NCBI RefSeq assembly: GCF_002993285.1 | Contig: NZ_CP027433.1 | Coordinates: forward strand, 2,914,001 to 2,978,000 | Reading direction: 5' to 3' | DNA length: 64,000 nucleotides | DNA from: Gordonia iterans | Lineage (GTDB): Bacteria; Actinomycetota; Actinomycetes; Mycobacteriales; Mycobacteriaceae | In this document: positions 35,440 through 44,509 of the stretch, one piece after another | Position numbering within the stretch: the first letter of the stretch is position 1 | Layout: each line of letters starts with the position of its first letter | Notes under the pieces: model-generated | The model's input: only the letters and a program-made list of their open reading frames with translations | The model's database searches: none | What the model was told of the DNA's origin: nothing | Made by a program: the position numbers and the translations under genes

Positions 35440-37338
35440 TCAGGCGTCGTCGAAGGCCTGTTCCAGGAGGCTGCGCCGGTACGACTCGAGGGCGACGAGA
35501 TCGCCGAACAAGGCGTTGTAGCCGTCCGGATCGCCGCCGGGCGACATGCGCCGCAGCTTGGACTTGAGGTCGGCGATCTGCGCTCCCACCCATACCTCCT
35601 GCAGCCGGGCCAGCACACTGTTGATGTACCGCGGCAGTTTGTCCTCGTCCACCGGCAGGTCTTCGACGGCGAGCTCGGTCACCAGCGGGGTCAGTGCCGG
35701 GTTGTCGACGCCCTGACTGATCGCATCCACCCACGACGCCCCCGACAACCCCGACGCGGTGCCGCCGACGTTCGTGATGGTCTGTCGCACCAGCGCGTAG
35801 GCCGGCTCGGTGAAGCAGTCGGTGGGCAGCGAATCGAAGACGCTCCCGGAGATCCCCGGGTATTGGATCGCCGCTTTGAGCGCCTCGCGCTGCGGCCACA
35901 GCTTCGGATCGTTCGGCATCGGCCGGGCCGTCGGCGGCGGCGAGGCCGCCTCCGGCGGTGCCATCCGTCCGGGCTGGCGGCCGCGGCCGCTCGGCGGTCC
36001 GCCGCGCCCCCGCTTGGCCGTCCCGCGCACCCGGCTGAGGACTTGGGCGACGTCCTCCCAGCCGACCCAGCCGGCCAGCTGGCGCGCATACTCGTCGCGT
36101 AGCGCGACGTCGCGGATCCGCGCCACCACCGGGACTGTGTCCCGGAGCCCTGCCACCCGCCCCTCGGCCGTGTCGAGGTCGTGCTGGGCGAGCAGTGCCT
36201 TGATGGCGAACTCGAACATCGGGATGCGCTGGGCGATCAGGTCCCGCACGGCCGCATCGCCCGAGCGCTGACGCAGCTCGCACGGATCCATGCCGTCCGG
36301 AGCGACCGCCACGAAGGTCTGTCCGGCGATCGCCTGCTCGCCCTCGAACGCCTTGAGCGCGGCGGCCTTGCCTGCCTCGTCGCCGTCGAAGGTGTAGATC
36401 ACCTCGCCCCGGAAGTACGAGTCGTCCATCATCAGGCGACGGATCAACGCGAGGTGATCCTCGCCGAATGCGGTGCCGCACGAGGCGACGGCGGTCGGCA
36501 CACCCGCGACGTGCATGGCCATCACGTCGGTGTAGCCCTCGACGATCACCACCTGGTGACTCTTGGCGATCTCGCGCTTGGCCAGGTCGAGCCCGAAGAG
36601 CACCTGCGACTTCTTGTAGAGCATGGTCTCGGGCGTGTTCATGTACTTGCCGAGGTTGTCGTCGTCGAACAGCTTCCGGGCGCCGAAGCCGATCACGTCG
36701 CCGGCCAGGTTGCGGATCGGCCAGAGCAACCGTCGGTGGAATCGGTCGATCGGGCCCTTGCGCCCCTGCTTGCTCAGTCCCGCCGCCTCCAGCTCGGCGA
36801 AGGTGAAGCCCTGGGACAGCAGCACCTTGGTCATCGTGTCCCAGCCGGCCGGCGCGTAACCGCAGCCGAACGTCTCGGCCGCCGCCTGATCGAATCCGCG
36901 CTCGGTCAGGAAGTCCCGAGCGACTTGGGCGTCGGGGGTACGCAACTGCTCGGCGTAGTAGCGCTGAGCCGCCGCGTTGGCCGCGACCAGGCGCGCCCGC
37001 GTCCCGCGGTCGCGGACGATGGCCGTCCCGCCGCCTTCGTAGTTGATGCGGTAACCGATCCGGTCGGCGAGTTGCTCGACGGCCTCGACGAAGGTGATGT
37101 GCTCCTGCTTCTGCAGGAACGTGTAGACGTCGCCGCCTTCGCCGCAGCCGAAGCAGTGGAAGTGGCCGTGGTTGGGGCGGACGTGGAACGACGGCGACTT
37201 CTCGTCGTGGAAGGGACACAGCCCCTTCATGCTGTCGGCGCCGGCGCGGCGCAGGGCCACGTAGTCGCCGACGATGTCCTCGATCCGCGTCTGTTCACGA
37301 ATAGCCGTGATGTCGCGATCGGGGATTCTGCCTGGCAC
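35440..37338 (-). CDS. dnaG: DNA primase
   Basis: A 632-residue primase that makes RNA primers at the replication fork. The CHC2 zinc ribbon uses Cys41, His44, Cys62 and Cys65 (GLCPFHDEKSPSF, HCFGCGEGGD). The RNA-polymerase core and TOPRIM domain follow, with VVIVEGYTDVMAMH and YTFDGDEAGKAA as acidic catalytic motifs. The C-terminal helicase-binding domain is present. The start is GTG 37338. In M. tuberculosis the dgt gene precedes dnaG; here dgt lies about 17 kb upstream in the same orientation. Confidence 0.97.
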   Translation of the reverse strand: MPGRIPDRDITAIREQTRIEDIVGDYVALRRAGADSMKGLCPFHDEKSPSFHVRPNHGHFHCFGCGEGGDVYTFLQKQEHITFVEAVEQLADRIGYRINYEGGGTAIVRDRGTRARLVAANAAAQRYYAEQLRTPDAQVARDFLTERGFDQAAAETFGCGYAPAGWDTMTKVLLSQGFTFAELEAAGLSKQGRKGPIDRFHRRLLWPIRNLAGDVIGFGARKLFDDDNLGKYMNTPETMLYKKSQVLFGLDLAKREIAKSHQVVIVEGYTDVMAMHVAGVPTAVASCGTAFGEDHLALIRRLMMDDSYFRGEVIYTFDGDEAGKAAALKAFEGEQAIAGQTFVAVAPDGMDPCELRQRSGDAAVRDLIAQRIPMFEFAIKALLAQHDLDTAEGRVAGLRDTVPVVARIRDVALRDEYARQLAGWVGWEDVAQVLSRVRGTAKRGRGGPPSGRGRQPGRMAPPEAASPPPTARPMPNDPKLWPQREALKAAIQYPGISGSVFDSLPTDCFTEPAYALVRQTITNVGGTASGLSGASWVDAISQGVDNPALTPLVTELAVEDLPVDEDKLPRYINSVLARLQEVWVGAQIADLKSKLRRMSPGGDPDGYNALFGDLVALESYRRSLLEQAFDDA

Positions 37339-37365
37339 CGGACCAGTCTAGCCAGCCTCGCCGAG

Positions 37366-38184
37366 TCAGCTGCCCCGGTACGTCGAGTAGGCGAACGGCG
37401 ACAGCAGCAGCGGCAGATGCACCTTGCCCGGCGTCAGGTCCAGCGTGATCGCCACTACCGGATACAGCCCGTCCGGAAAGTAGTCACCGGTCGCGAACAC
37501 CGCTGTGTAGCGTCCCGCCGGAACCCTCGCGAAACCCGGGATCCGGCCGTCGGTGTCGGTCACCCCGGAGGCCACGCGGCCGCCGGGCCCCGTCAGTTCG
37601 ACCGCCATCCCCACCGCGGGCCGGCCGGTGGTGGTGTCGAGCACATGGGTGGAGACTTCGACCAGGTCGTCCCGGGTCGGCGTCGCCTCCGCCGGGGCGA
37701 GCAACCCGGCGGTGCGTCGTGCATTGATCTCACCGAGTTCCTCCCGGAGCACCGCCAGTTCCTCGTCGGGGGTGTTGCCCAGCCGCGCGAGCAGAAGGCG
37801 GTACAGCTCCTCGGGCTCGCGGCCGGCCGCGGCGACCAGGTACACGTGTCCGAACACCTCCTCGTACTCCCGGTTCGCCGCGCGCATGCGCTCCAGGAAG
37901 TCCTCACCGGAGGCCAGCACCGCGGCCTGTTCCGACGACGACGAGGCCTCCCCGGACCGCTCCCCGATGCGCGGGTGGCCGTCCAGCGCGGTGAAGATCT
38001 CCGCGTCGGGCAGATCCTCGACCAGTTCACGAGCCAGCGACGCGGCAGCCTCCGCCGAGGCGAACGGCCGCGCGGCGAGCATCCGCGCAGCCCAGTCGGG
38101 TGACGCGCACACCCCCAGCAGCGCAGCGCGAGCGTCGTCGTCGTTCATGGCGTGGAAAGCGGCAAGCGGGGCGGACGGTTCCAT
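37366..38184 (-). CDS. OHCU decarboxylase/5-hydroxyisourate hydrolase fusion
   Basis: A 272-residue bifunctional enzyme of urate breakdown. Residues 1-160 are the UraD domain, 2-oxo-4-hydroxy-4-carboxy-5-ureidoimidazoline decarboxylase, with the motif HPRIGE at 70-75. Residues 174-272 are the transthyretin-like UraH domain, 5-hydroxyisourate hydrolase: STHVLDTTTGRPA with His180, PVVAITLDL, and the family's C-terminal YRGS. It handles the second and third steps to allantoin, while the divergent FAD urate hydroxylase performs the first. The order is D then H in one chain, so both labile intermediates stay on one protein. Confidence 0.93.
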   Translation of the reverse strand: MEPSAPLAAFHAMNDDDARAALLGVCASPDWAARMLAARPFASAEAAASLARELVEDLPDAEIFTALDGHPRIGERSGEASSSSEQAAVLASGEDFLERMRAANREYEEVFGHVYLVAAAGREPEELYRLLLARLGNTPDEELAVLREELGEINARRTAGLLAPAEATPTRDDLVEVSTHVLDTTTGRPAVGMAVELTGPGGRVASGVTDTDGRIPGFARVPAGRYTAVFATGDYFPDGLYPVVAITLDLTPGKVHLPLLLSPFAYSTYRGS

Positions 38185-38259
38185 AGGTGTTCACTCTCCT
38201 GCGCCGGGCCCGCTCGCCGGCAGGTCAGCGGCTACAAAACGGGCACCGATCTCGACGAC

Positions 38260-38273
38260 GATCTTGGAAGATC
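38260..38273. promoter_or_regulatory. Inverted repeat in the divergent urate promoter region
   Basis: GATCTT-GG-AAGATC lies in the 223-bp gap between the fusion gene and the urate hydroxylase and may bind a purine-responsive regulator. The half-sites are only six bases, so chance is possible. Confidence 0.4.
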
Positions 38274-38407
38274 ACACCACGGACGCGGCTTCGGCGCAGG
38301 TCACAGCACATGCCGGCGGCGCTTCGAGGTGCGCTGAGCAGGCCGGTTAACCGCTCCGCAATCTGCCAGGAACGCGGAGGTGAAACCAGACTCCTAGCTT
38401 TTGCGCC

Positions 38408-39589
38408 ATGAAGGTCATCATCATCGGAGCCGGCATCGGCGGCACCAGCGCGGGCATCGCGCTCAAGCGGCTCGGTCACGACGTCGTCATCTACGACCAG
38501 ATGAAGGAGAACAAGCCGGTCGGCGCGGCGCTGTCGCTGTGGTCCAACGGGGTCAAGGTCCTCAACTGGCTCGGGCTGGGCGAGGAGGTCGCGGCGCTCG
38601 GCGGCGACATGGCATTCATGTCGTACGCGGACGGACACACCGGCGAGGAACTCTGCCGATTCTCGCTCGCGCCGATCACCGAGCAGACCGGTCAGAAGCC
38701 GCACCCGGTCGCCCGGGCCGACCTGCAGGCCCTGCTCATGGAACGTTTCGGGCTCGACGACGTGAAGCTCGGCATGCGGATGGAAGGCATCGACGACGAC
38801 GGCGAGACGGTGACGGTCACCTTCGCCGACGGCTCGATCGACACCGCCGACATGCTGATCGGGGCCGACGGCGCCCGCTCGATCACTCGCGACTACGTGA
38901 CGCCCGACGGCGAACCCGTTCCGGTGCGCGAGTACGCCGGATACACCAACTTCAACGGCCTGATCCCGGCCAACGAAGCGATCGGCCCGAAGAACCAGTG
39001 GACCAGCTACGTGGCCGAGGGCAAGCGCGCCTGCGTCATGCCGGTGGCCGGCGACCGCTTCTACTTCTGGTTCGACGTCCCGCAGGAAGCCGGACTCCCC
39101 TACGACCGCTCCGACGGGGTCGGCCCGCTGAAGCAGGCCTTCGACGGGTGGGCGCCCGGTGCGCAGGCGCTGATCGAGGCGATCGATCCGGACGCCTCGC
39201 TCAACCGCGTGGAGATCTGGGACATCAGCCCGTTCCCGTCCTGGACCAAGGGCCGGGTGGCGATCCTCGGCGACGCCGCCCACAACACCGCCCCGGACAT
39301 CGGCCAGGGCGCCTGCTCGGCGCTCGAGGACAGCTTCGCGCTCGGCATCGCCGTCGCGACCAACACGATCAGCGTCGAGGACACGCTCCGGCGCTACGCG
39401 AGGATCCGCGCCGAGCGCGCCGGTGAGCTGGTGCTGCGCGCCCGCAGACGCGGCGAGGAGACGCACATGTACGACGCCGCGGCGACCACGGCCTGGTACT
39501 CCTCGCTCCAGGGTGCCGACGGCACCGGGATCATCAAGGGCATCGTCTCCAACATCACGGGCAGCCCGATCAACCTCGGCGGCGGGTGA
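38408..39589 (+). CDS. hpxO: FAD-dependent urate hydroxylase
   Basis: A 393-residue flavin monooxygenase that converts urate to 5-hydroxyisourate with NADH and O2. The FAD fold starts at residue 1 (VIIIGAGIGGTSAGIALKRL), the DG motif is IGADGARS, and the ribityl-binding block is LGDAAHNTAPDIGQGACSAL. The overall sequence is that of HpxO, not of a generic salicylate hydroxylase. A TCCTAGCTTT -10-like element ends about 10 bases before ATG 38408 and the GGAGG upstream is too distant, so the message may be leaderless. It is divergent from the UraD-UraH fusion. Confidence 0.92.
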   Translation: MKVIIIGAGIGGTSAGIALKRLGHDVVIYDQMKENKPVGAALSLWSNGVKVLNWLGLGEEVAALGGDMAFMSYADGHTGEELCRFSLAPITEQTGQKPHPVARADLQALLMERFGLDDVKLGMRMEGIDDDGETVTVTFADGSIDTADMLIGADGARSITRDYVTPDGEPVPVREYAGYTNFNGLIPANEAIGPKNQWTSYVAEGKRACVMPVAGDRFYFWFDVPQEAGLPYDRSDGVGPLKQAFDGWAPGAQALIEAIDPDASLNRVEIWDISPFPSWTKGRVAILGDAAHNTAPDIGQGACSALEDSFALGIAVATNTISVEDTLRRYARIRAERAGELVLRARRRGEETHMYDAAATTAWYSSLQGADGTGIIKGIVSNITGSPINLGGG

Positions 39590-39767
39590 CTCCGGGCCGG
39601 TCCGAAACGCCGGTGCGCCGTTCGAGATCTCGAGGCCGGCCGATCACCGACTCTGTCGAGACCGCGTCCCTCCCCTTTCTTGTCTCACCCCCGCCGTAGA
39701 GTCTGCGGCATATCGAACACCCATTCGATATCCGCCGAATCCCGGCGGCCTACGGAGGGAGACGACG

Positions 39768-40241
39768 ATGTGTGAATTCGACCCGCGCTGCAGCGGCCCG
39801 GACGACCTGGTGAGCACCGCGTACGAGCAGATCGCGGCCGGGCGCTGGTCGGTGACCGGCGTGTTCGGCGATGCGTCCGGTGCACCGGTGGCCTACACCA
39901 CCGGTCTGACCGAGCACCGCCGCCCGGAACTGCTGATCACCGGTCTCGACCCGGATCTGGCCTGCCGGATCCTCAACCGTGCGGCCGAGCTCGCGCTGGC
40001 CGACCGGACCTTTCTAGAGTCGAAGTTCCTGGGCGGCGTCGTGCAGCCGCCGCACTTGCTGGCAGGCCTCCCAGCGGTCGACACCTCCGAGATGCACGTG
40101 ACCCGACTGCTCTACGGCCCCGATTTCCCCGCGCTCCAGCTGATCTGGCCGGATGAGCGGAGTCGTTTCCCGTGGGAGTCGGGCTACTCCTTTCCCGTCG
40201 ATGCGCAACCGCTGTCGGGCATCCCGCCCCTGGCCGCGTGA
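39768..40241 (+). CDS. DUF4262 family protein
   Basis: A 157-residue small cytoplasmic protein. The pattern PVAYTTGLTEHRRPELLITG at about residues 42-61 is the hallmark of DUF4262; function unknown. ATG 39768 has GGAGGGAG upstream. No operon partner is evident. The following 136 bases contain only a short open C-terminal-like stretch that I could not place. Confidence 0.82.
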   Translation: MCEFDPRCSGPDDLVSTAYEQIAAGRWSVTGVFGDASGAPVAYTTGLTEHRRPELLITGLDPDLACRILNRAAELALADRTFLESKFLGGVVQPPHLLAGLPAVDTSEMHVTRLLYGPDFPALQLIWPDERSRFPWESGYSFPVDAQPLSGIPPLAA

Positions 40242-40377
40242 GTGCCGGCCGGTCGGGCCTCCCGCGCACCTCAGCGCCAAGCTCACCGCCGACGAGGTCC
40301 GCCGCCTGGTCACCGACGACTGGTCGTGACGATCCGGCCGCCGGGCACCGGAAAACGGTTGGCGCCAGGACTGCACC

Positions 40378-41712
40378 GTGCGGCAAGCTCTTCTGGTGAC
40401 CACCTCCGCCTCTAGCCTGCCCCGAGTGCTGCGGCCGTTCGCGCTGCCGCAGTACCGGTGGCTGGCCGCCGGCCTGGCGCTGGCGCTGTTCGGCGACGGC
40501 GTCTGGCTGATCGCCGTCGTCTGGCAGGTGATCGGGCTCGGCGGCGGACCCGGCCAGGTGTCCCTCGTGTCCGGTGTCGCCGCCGTCGGCATGGTGGTGT
40601 CGACGCTCTTCGGCGGCGTGCTCGCCGACCGGATCTCCCAGCGCAAGATCATCGTCGCGCTCGAGACGGTCAAGCTGGTCGCCTTCGGCACGGTCGGAGC
40701 GGCCTCGCTGTTCGGCGTGCTGACCGTTCCGCACCTGGTGGTCGCCGCGCTGCTCGGCGGCATCACCACCGGCATGTACTACCCCGCGTACTCGGCACTG
40801 CTGCCGCGGATCGTCGGGGCGGCCGAACTGCAGGCGGCCAACGGCGTCGAGGGCTTCATGCGGCCGGTGCTGTTCCAGGCCGCGGGCCCGATGATCGCCG
40901 GTGTGATCATCGGCGCCGCCTCGCCCGGCACCGCGATCGCGGTCGGTGCGCTCGCCTGCATCCTGTCGGCCGCGTGTTACGTGGCGATGGGCCCGGTCGA
41001 CGACGAGGTCCTCACGGTCAGCGCCGAACGTGCGGCCCGGCTTCCGGTGCGCGGCGTGCTCACCGACCTCGGCGAGGGGTTCGGCTACATGCGGCACACT
41101 CCCTGGCTGTGGGCGTCGCTCTTCTTCGTGTCGTTCGCAGTTCTGATGGCGATGGGACCGATCGAGGTGCTGGTGCCGTTCGCCCTGCGCGACCGGGCCG
41201 GCGGAGACGCCGCCAGCCACTCCCTGGTGCTGGCCGCCTTCGGCGCCGGCGCGGCCCTGGGTGCGTTCGTGTTCGCATCGCTGCCGATGCCGCGCCGCTA
41301 TCTCTCGGTGATCTTCGGACTCTGGTCGGTCTGCGTGGTGCCGCTGGTGATCATGGGGTTCGCACACAAGACCGTGTGGTTTGTGATCGCGGGCTTCCTG
41401 ATCGGCCTGATGCTCGACGGCCCGATGGTCCTGTGGGGCACGCTCCTGCAGCGGCGCGTGCCCAAGGAACTGCTGGGCCGGATCTCGGCGCTGGACTTCT
41501 TCGTGTCGGCCTCGCTCATGCCGGTGTCGATGGCGCTCGCCGCGCCGGTCGCCCATCTCATCGGCCTCGGTTGGACGTTCACCCTCGCCGGCCTGCTGCC
41601 GGCCCCGGTGACTGCGGTCTTCTATGTCGCGGCCAAGTTGTGGCGCGACGAGATCGAGCATCCGCTCACCATTCCCGAGATCGAAGTTTCCGTCGAACCT
41701 ACTACCAAGTAA
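40378..41712 (+). CDS. MFS transporter, putative drug exporter
   Basis: A 444-residue 12-helix major facilitator, probably an exporter of the Tap/MefA-like type. GGVLADRISQRKIIVALE is the cytoplasmic A-type motif. The halves are joined by the cytoplasmic stretch from about residues 215 to 240. GTG 40378 is given; an in-frame GTG at 40396 (MTTSASSLPRVLRPF) is an equally likely start. It is followed 35 bp later by an alpha/beta hydrolase on the same strand. Confidence 0.87.
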   Translation: MRQALLVTTSASSLPRVLRPFALPQYRWLAAGLALALFGDGVWLIAVVWQVIGLGGGPGQVSLVSGVAAVGMVVSTLFGGVLADRISQRKIIVALETVKLVAFGTVGAASLFGVLTVPHLVVAALLGGITTGMYYPAYSALLPRIVGAAELQAANGVEGFMRPVLFQAAGPMIAGVIIGAASPGTAIAVGALACILSAACYVAMGPVDDEVLTVSAERAARLPVRGVLTDLGEGFGYMRHTPWLWASLFFVSFAVLMAMGPIEVLVPFALRDRAGGDAASHSLVLAAFGAGAALGAFVFASLPMPRRYLSVIFGLWSVCVVPLVIMGFAHKTVWFVIAGFLIGLMLDGPMVLWGTLLQRRVPKELLGRISALDFFVSASLMPVSMALAAPVAHLIGLGWTFTLAGLLPAPVTAVFYVAAKLWRDEIEHPLTIPEIEVSVEPTTK

Positions 41713-41747
41713 GGTCGTGACCGTCGCCTAGCGGAAGAGACGGGTTC

Positions 41748-42590
41748 ATGGAGCAGTACACACATGCCGGGTTCACCTTCGACGTCGTCGATTCGCCACC
41801 CACCGACGGGGGCGAGTCCAGGGGCACGGTGCTGCTGCTGCACGGTTTTCCGCAGGGCGCCTACATGTGGGGCAAGCTCACGCCGCTGCTGAACGCCCGC
41901 GGATTCCGTACTGTCTGCCCCGACCAGCGCGGCTACTCGCCGGGCGCCCGGCCGAAGGGACGGATCAACTACCGGACCGGGCTGCTGGTGGACGACGCCG
42001 CCGCACTCATCGAGCAACTCGGCGACGGTCCGGTCCACGTCGTCGGCCACGACTGGGGCGCGGTGGTGGCCTGGCGCCTCGCCGCCGCCCGGGCGGACCT
42101 GGTGCGCACTCTCACCAGCGTCTCTGTTCCGCACCCGGGTGCGTTCCTGAAGTCGATGGTGACCAGTGACCAGGCGTTGAAGTCCTGGTACATCTACGCA
42201 TTCCAGCCGCCGTACCTCGCCGAGCAGTTCGCGCGCCGCTTCCCCGATCGCTTCGACCGGATCCTGCGGCACGCCGGGATGGACGACGAGCTGCTCGCCG
42301 ACGTCCACACCCGCTTCCTCGACAAGGGTTCGCTCCCCGGGGCGCTCAACTGGTACCGCGCGATGATGCTGAGCTCGCCGCCCGACATGGCGCGTCGCGT
42401 CGCGGTCCCGACCACCCACGTGTGGAGTTCGGGCGACGTCGCGTTGTCGCGCAAGGGCGCCGAGATCACCGCCGACTACGTGGTCGCGGACTTCGATCTG
42501 AAGGTCATCGAGGACGCCGATCACTGGCTTCCCGAGCACCGCACCGAGGAACTCGCCGACATCGTCCTCGGCCGGATCGACCCGTCCTGA
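41748..42590 (+). CDS. Alpha/beta hydrolase, epoxide-hydrolase-like
   Basis: A 280-residue hydrolase. The oxyanion motif is LLLHGFPQ, the nucleophile is Asp in VGHDWGAVVAW near residue 105, and the catalytic histidine is in EDADHWLPEHR near the C terminus. An Asp nucleophile points to an epoxide hydrolase or haloalkane dehalogenase-like activity rather than an esterase. The ATG follows GGAAGAGACGGG. The substrate is unknown. Confidence 0.88.
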   Translation: MEQYTHAGFTFDVVDSPPTDGGESRGTVLLLHGFPQGAYMWGKLTPLLNARGFRTVCPDQRGYSPGARPKGRINYRTGLLVDDAAALIEQLGDGPVHVVGHDWGAVVAWRLAAARADLVRTLTSVSVPHPGAFLKSMVTSDQALKSWYIYAFQPPYLAEQFARRFPDRFDRILRHAGMDDELLADVHTRFLDKGSLPGALNWYRAMMLSSPPDMARRVAVPTTHVWSSGDVALSRKGAEITADYVVADFDLKVIEDADHWLPEHRTEELADIVLGRIDPS

Positions 42591-42691
42591 GGCGCGGTCG
42601 GGGCTGGCGTGTGCTCGCGTTCGGTCTCCTCCGCGACGGCCCCCCGTCTGCGGCATAGTGGATGACGAACCCCGACCAAGGAGCACGAGAC

Positions 42692-43378
42692 ATGAACGAC
42701 ATCCCGCTCAATGAGGGTGCGACCCTCGCCAGTGCCGTGTTCGGGATTCCCGTCGGCGGCCTCGTCCAGGTCTGGGCTGATGAGCCGACCGTGTGGCATC
42801 TGAACGACGCCGCCGCCTTCGCCGAGGTGATCGGTGTCGGTTCGGTGGCCCGCACCGCGATCGGCCCTGGCCGGTACCGCGAAGCCGCCCTGTTCGATGC
42901 CGACACCGGCACCCTGATGCTGCAGGAGCGTCAGGCCACCGAGCGCACCGACGAGGGCCACCAGATCGGCGGCCGAGTGTTCACCGCCGTGCCCCCGAGC
43001 GAGGTGGTCGGCGATCCGTGGGACGACCTGGGCCGGGCGGTGTTCCGGGCCGCCGCCGAGGCGTTCGGGCGCGGCGAGCTGATCGTCGTCGAGCCCGGCG
43101 GGTGGGACGACTCGGACGGACGCTACTGCCTGATCGCCGGAATCCACGAGGACGGGGTCGACCGCATCCTGCTGGAGACCAAGCCCGCCCCGTCCGGCAG
43201 CGAGGTGTGGCCGGCCACCGACGAGACCGAAGGCCAGACGATCGCCGCCCCCGCGTCCGAGGAAGCCCTCAACGGCGCCAGCACTCTCGCGGTCGACGCG
43301 GTGAGCCGGTGGGGTGTCGCGCCGTGGGACGTCACGCTCACCTACATCGTCCCGGCCGAGGCCTTCGCCGACGAGTGA
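42692..43378 (+). CDS. Conserved hypothetical protein
   Basis: A 228-residue acidic protein that I do not recognise. It has a regular alpha/beta composition with two similar halves around EGATLASAVFGIPVGGL and GGRVFTAVPPSEVVGD. No signal, membrane segment or cysteine motif is prominent. ATG 42692 has AAGGAG at ideal spacing, better than the in-frame ATG at 42662. It stands 76 bp before a toxin-antitoxin pair on the same strand, with an inverted repeat between. Confidence 0.6.
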   Translation: MNDIPLNEGATLASAVFGIPVGGLVQVWADEPTVWHLNDAAAFAEVIGVGSVARTAIGPGRYREAALFDADTGTLMLQERQATERTDEGHQIGGRVFTAVPPSEVVGDPWDDLGRAVFRAAAEAFGRGELIVVEPGGWDDSDGRYCLIAGIHEDGVDRILLETKPAPSGSEVWPATDETEGQTIAAPASEEALNGASTLAVDAVSRWGVAPWDVTLTYIVPAEAFADE

Positions 43379-43420
43379 CCGCGCGTCGTTGACCGGCCGC
43401 AACGCCATCACTAGGCTGGT

Positions 43421-43437
43421 TGTTGCAGATTGCAACA
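43421..43437. promoter_or_regulatory. Inverted repeat before the toxin-antitoxin pair
   Basis: TGTTGC (43421-43426) and GCAACA (43432-43437) flank a 5-base spacer, 18 bp before the antitoxin start and just after CACTAGGCT, a possible -10. It is well placed for autoregulation by the antitoxin. Confidence 0.6.
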
Positions 43438-43454
43438 GCGGACGGGAGAGCGCG

Positions 43455-43835
43455 ATGACCACCGCGGACAAGGCGACCCGGTTCTCCTCGGAGCTGTTCG
43501 ACGACGCGGCCGCCGCGGGCGCGCGAGCCCAGCGATCGGCGCGCCAGCAGCTCGAGCACTGGGCGCGCGTCGGACGCGCAGTGTCTGAGCAGACCAGTGT
43601 CGCGCGCCGCCGTGTCGACGCCGCCCTCGGCGGCTCCTTCCCCAGCGACCAGCTGACCCCGGACGAGGCGGTCGTGTTCGACGCCGAACTCGCCGCATCC
43701 ATCGAGGCCGGCCTCGATGAGGTCGACTTCGTCGAGCAGCGGGCCGCGCGCGGACACCGCTCGGTCACGCTGAACGACGCCGGCGAGATCGTCGAGCATC
43801 TCCCCGACGGTTCACAGCGGCTCCTCCACGGGTGA
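43455..43835 (+). CDS. ParD-like antitoxin
   Basis: A 126-residue protein that by position and composition is the antitoxin of a zeta-type toxin. The N-terminal part (TADKATRFSSELFDDAAAAG, then RSARQQLEHWARVGRAVSE) resembles the ParD-like antitoxin family. The middle is rich in Glu/Asp/Ala and the end carries VTLNDAGEIVEHLPDG. The stop overlaps the toxin start in GTGA, typical of toxin-antitoxin operons. The ATG follows GGGAGAG. DNA binding to the repeat at 43421-43437 is inferred. Confidence 0.8.
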   Translation: MTTADKATRFSSELFDDAAAAGARAQRSARQQLEHWARVGRAVSEQTSVARRRVDAALGGSFPSDQLTPDEAVVFDAELAASIEAGLDEVDFVEQRAARGHRSVTLNDAGEIVEHLPDGSQRLLHG

Positions 43836-44440
43836 GCACCCCGCGCCTGGACCTGGTGGTCGGCTGCAACGGAGCCGGGAAGAGTTCGTTCATCGGCGTG
43901 TTCCTGATACCCCGGCTCCCCGGATCGGTGTACGTCAACGCAGACGACATCGCCAGGAACCGGTGGCCGGAGCACGCCGAGGAACGGTCGTACGAGGCCA
44001 GGATCGCGTCCGACACACGCGCGATGCTGGTCTCGATGGGCAGGCCGTTCATCGTGGAGACGGTGTTCTCGCACCCGTCGAAGCTCGATCTGATCGACGC
44101 GGCGCACGACCACGGCTTCCGGGTGGTGCTGCACGCGGTGATGGTGCCCGAGGAACTGGCCGTCGAGCGGGTCGCCCGCCGCGTCTCCTCCGGCGGCCAT
44201 TCAGTCCCGGAGGAGAAGATCCGCGCGCGCTACCGGCGCGTGTGGCCGCTGGTCAACCGTGCGATCGGGCGCTGCGACCAGGCGTACGTCTACGACAACT
44301 CCGGGCCACACTCCGGCAGGTCGCACGCTTCGTCTCCGGAATGGCGACCGGCGACGTGCACTGGCCGCAGTGGTCCCCGCTGCCCGGCGAGGAGTGAACG
44401 GCCCGCTGCTCTATCGAATCCGGTGTCCTCGGCGAGGTAA
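43832..44440 (+). CDS. Zeta-toxin-like kinase with probable frameshifted C terminus
   Basis: A P-loop kinase of the zeta/PezT type, which phosphorylates UDP-activated sugars or other small molecules and blocks cell-wall synthesis. Walker A is GCNGAGKSS at residues 11-19; NADDIARNRWPEHAEE and FIVETVFSHPSKLDLIDAA follow as in the family. After YVYDNSGP the reading frame yields an unusual Ser/Arg/Pro tail to 44440. One extra C near 44306 would instead give TLRQVARFVSGMATGDVHW and a stop at 44397. A one-base deletion, or a sequence error, has therefore replaced about the last 30 residues. The ATP site is intact. Confidence 0.85.
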   Translation: MSTPRLDLVVGCNGAGKSSFIGVFLIPRLPGSVYVNADDIARNRWPEHAEERSYEARIASDTRAMLVSMGRPFIVETVFSHPSKLDLIDAAHDHGFRVVLHAVMVPEELAVERVARRVSSGGHSVPEEKIRARYRRVWPLVNRAIGRCDQAYVYDNSGPHSGRSHASSPEWRPATCTGRSGPRCPARSERPAALSNPVSSAR

Positions 44441-44509
44441 GACGACCGATCGGGATTAGAATCGCGGGCAGCGTCTCGCATCCAGCGGGACCGGGAGGGA
44501 GCGGAGATC

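Noticed and set aside
40246..40329. Short open stretch ending KLTADEVRRLVTDDWS before the MFS gene
   Set aside because: It looks protein-like at its end but has no start, partner or family that I can name; too short to call a pseudogene.
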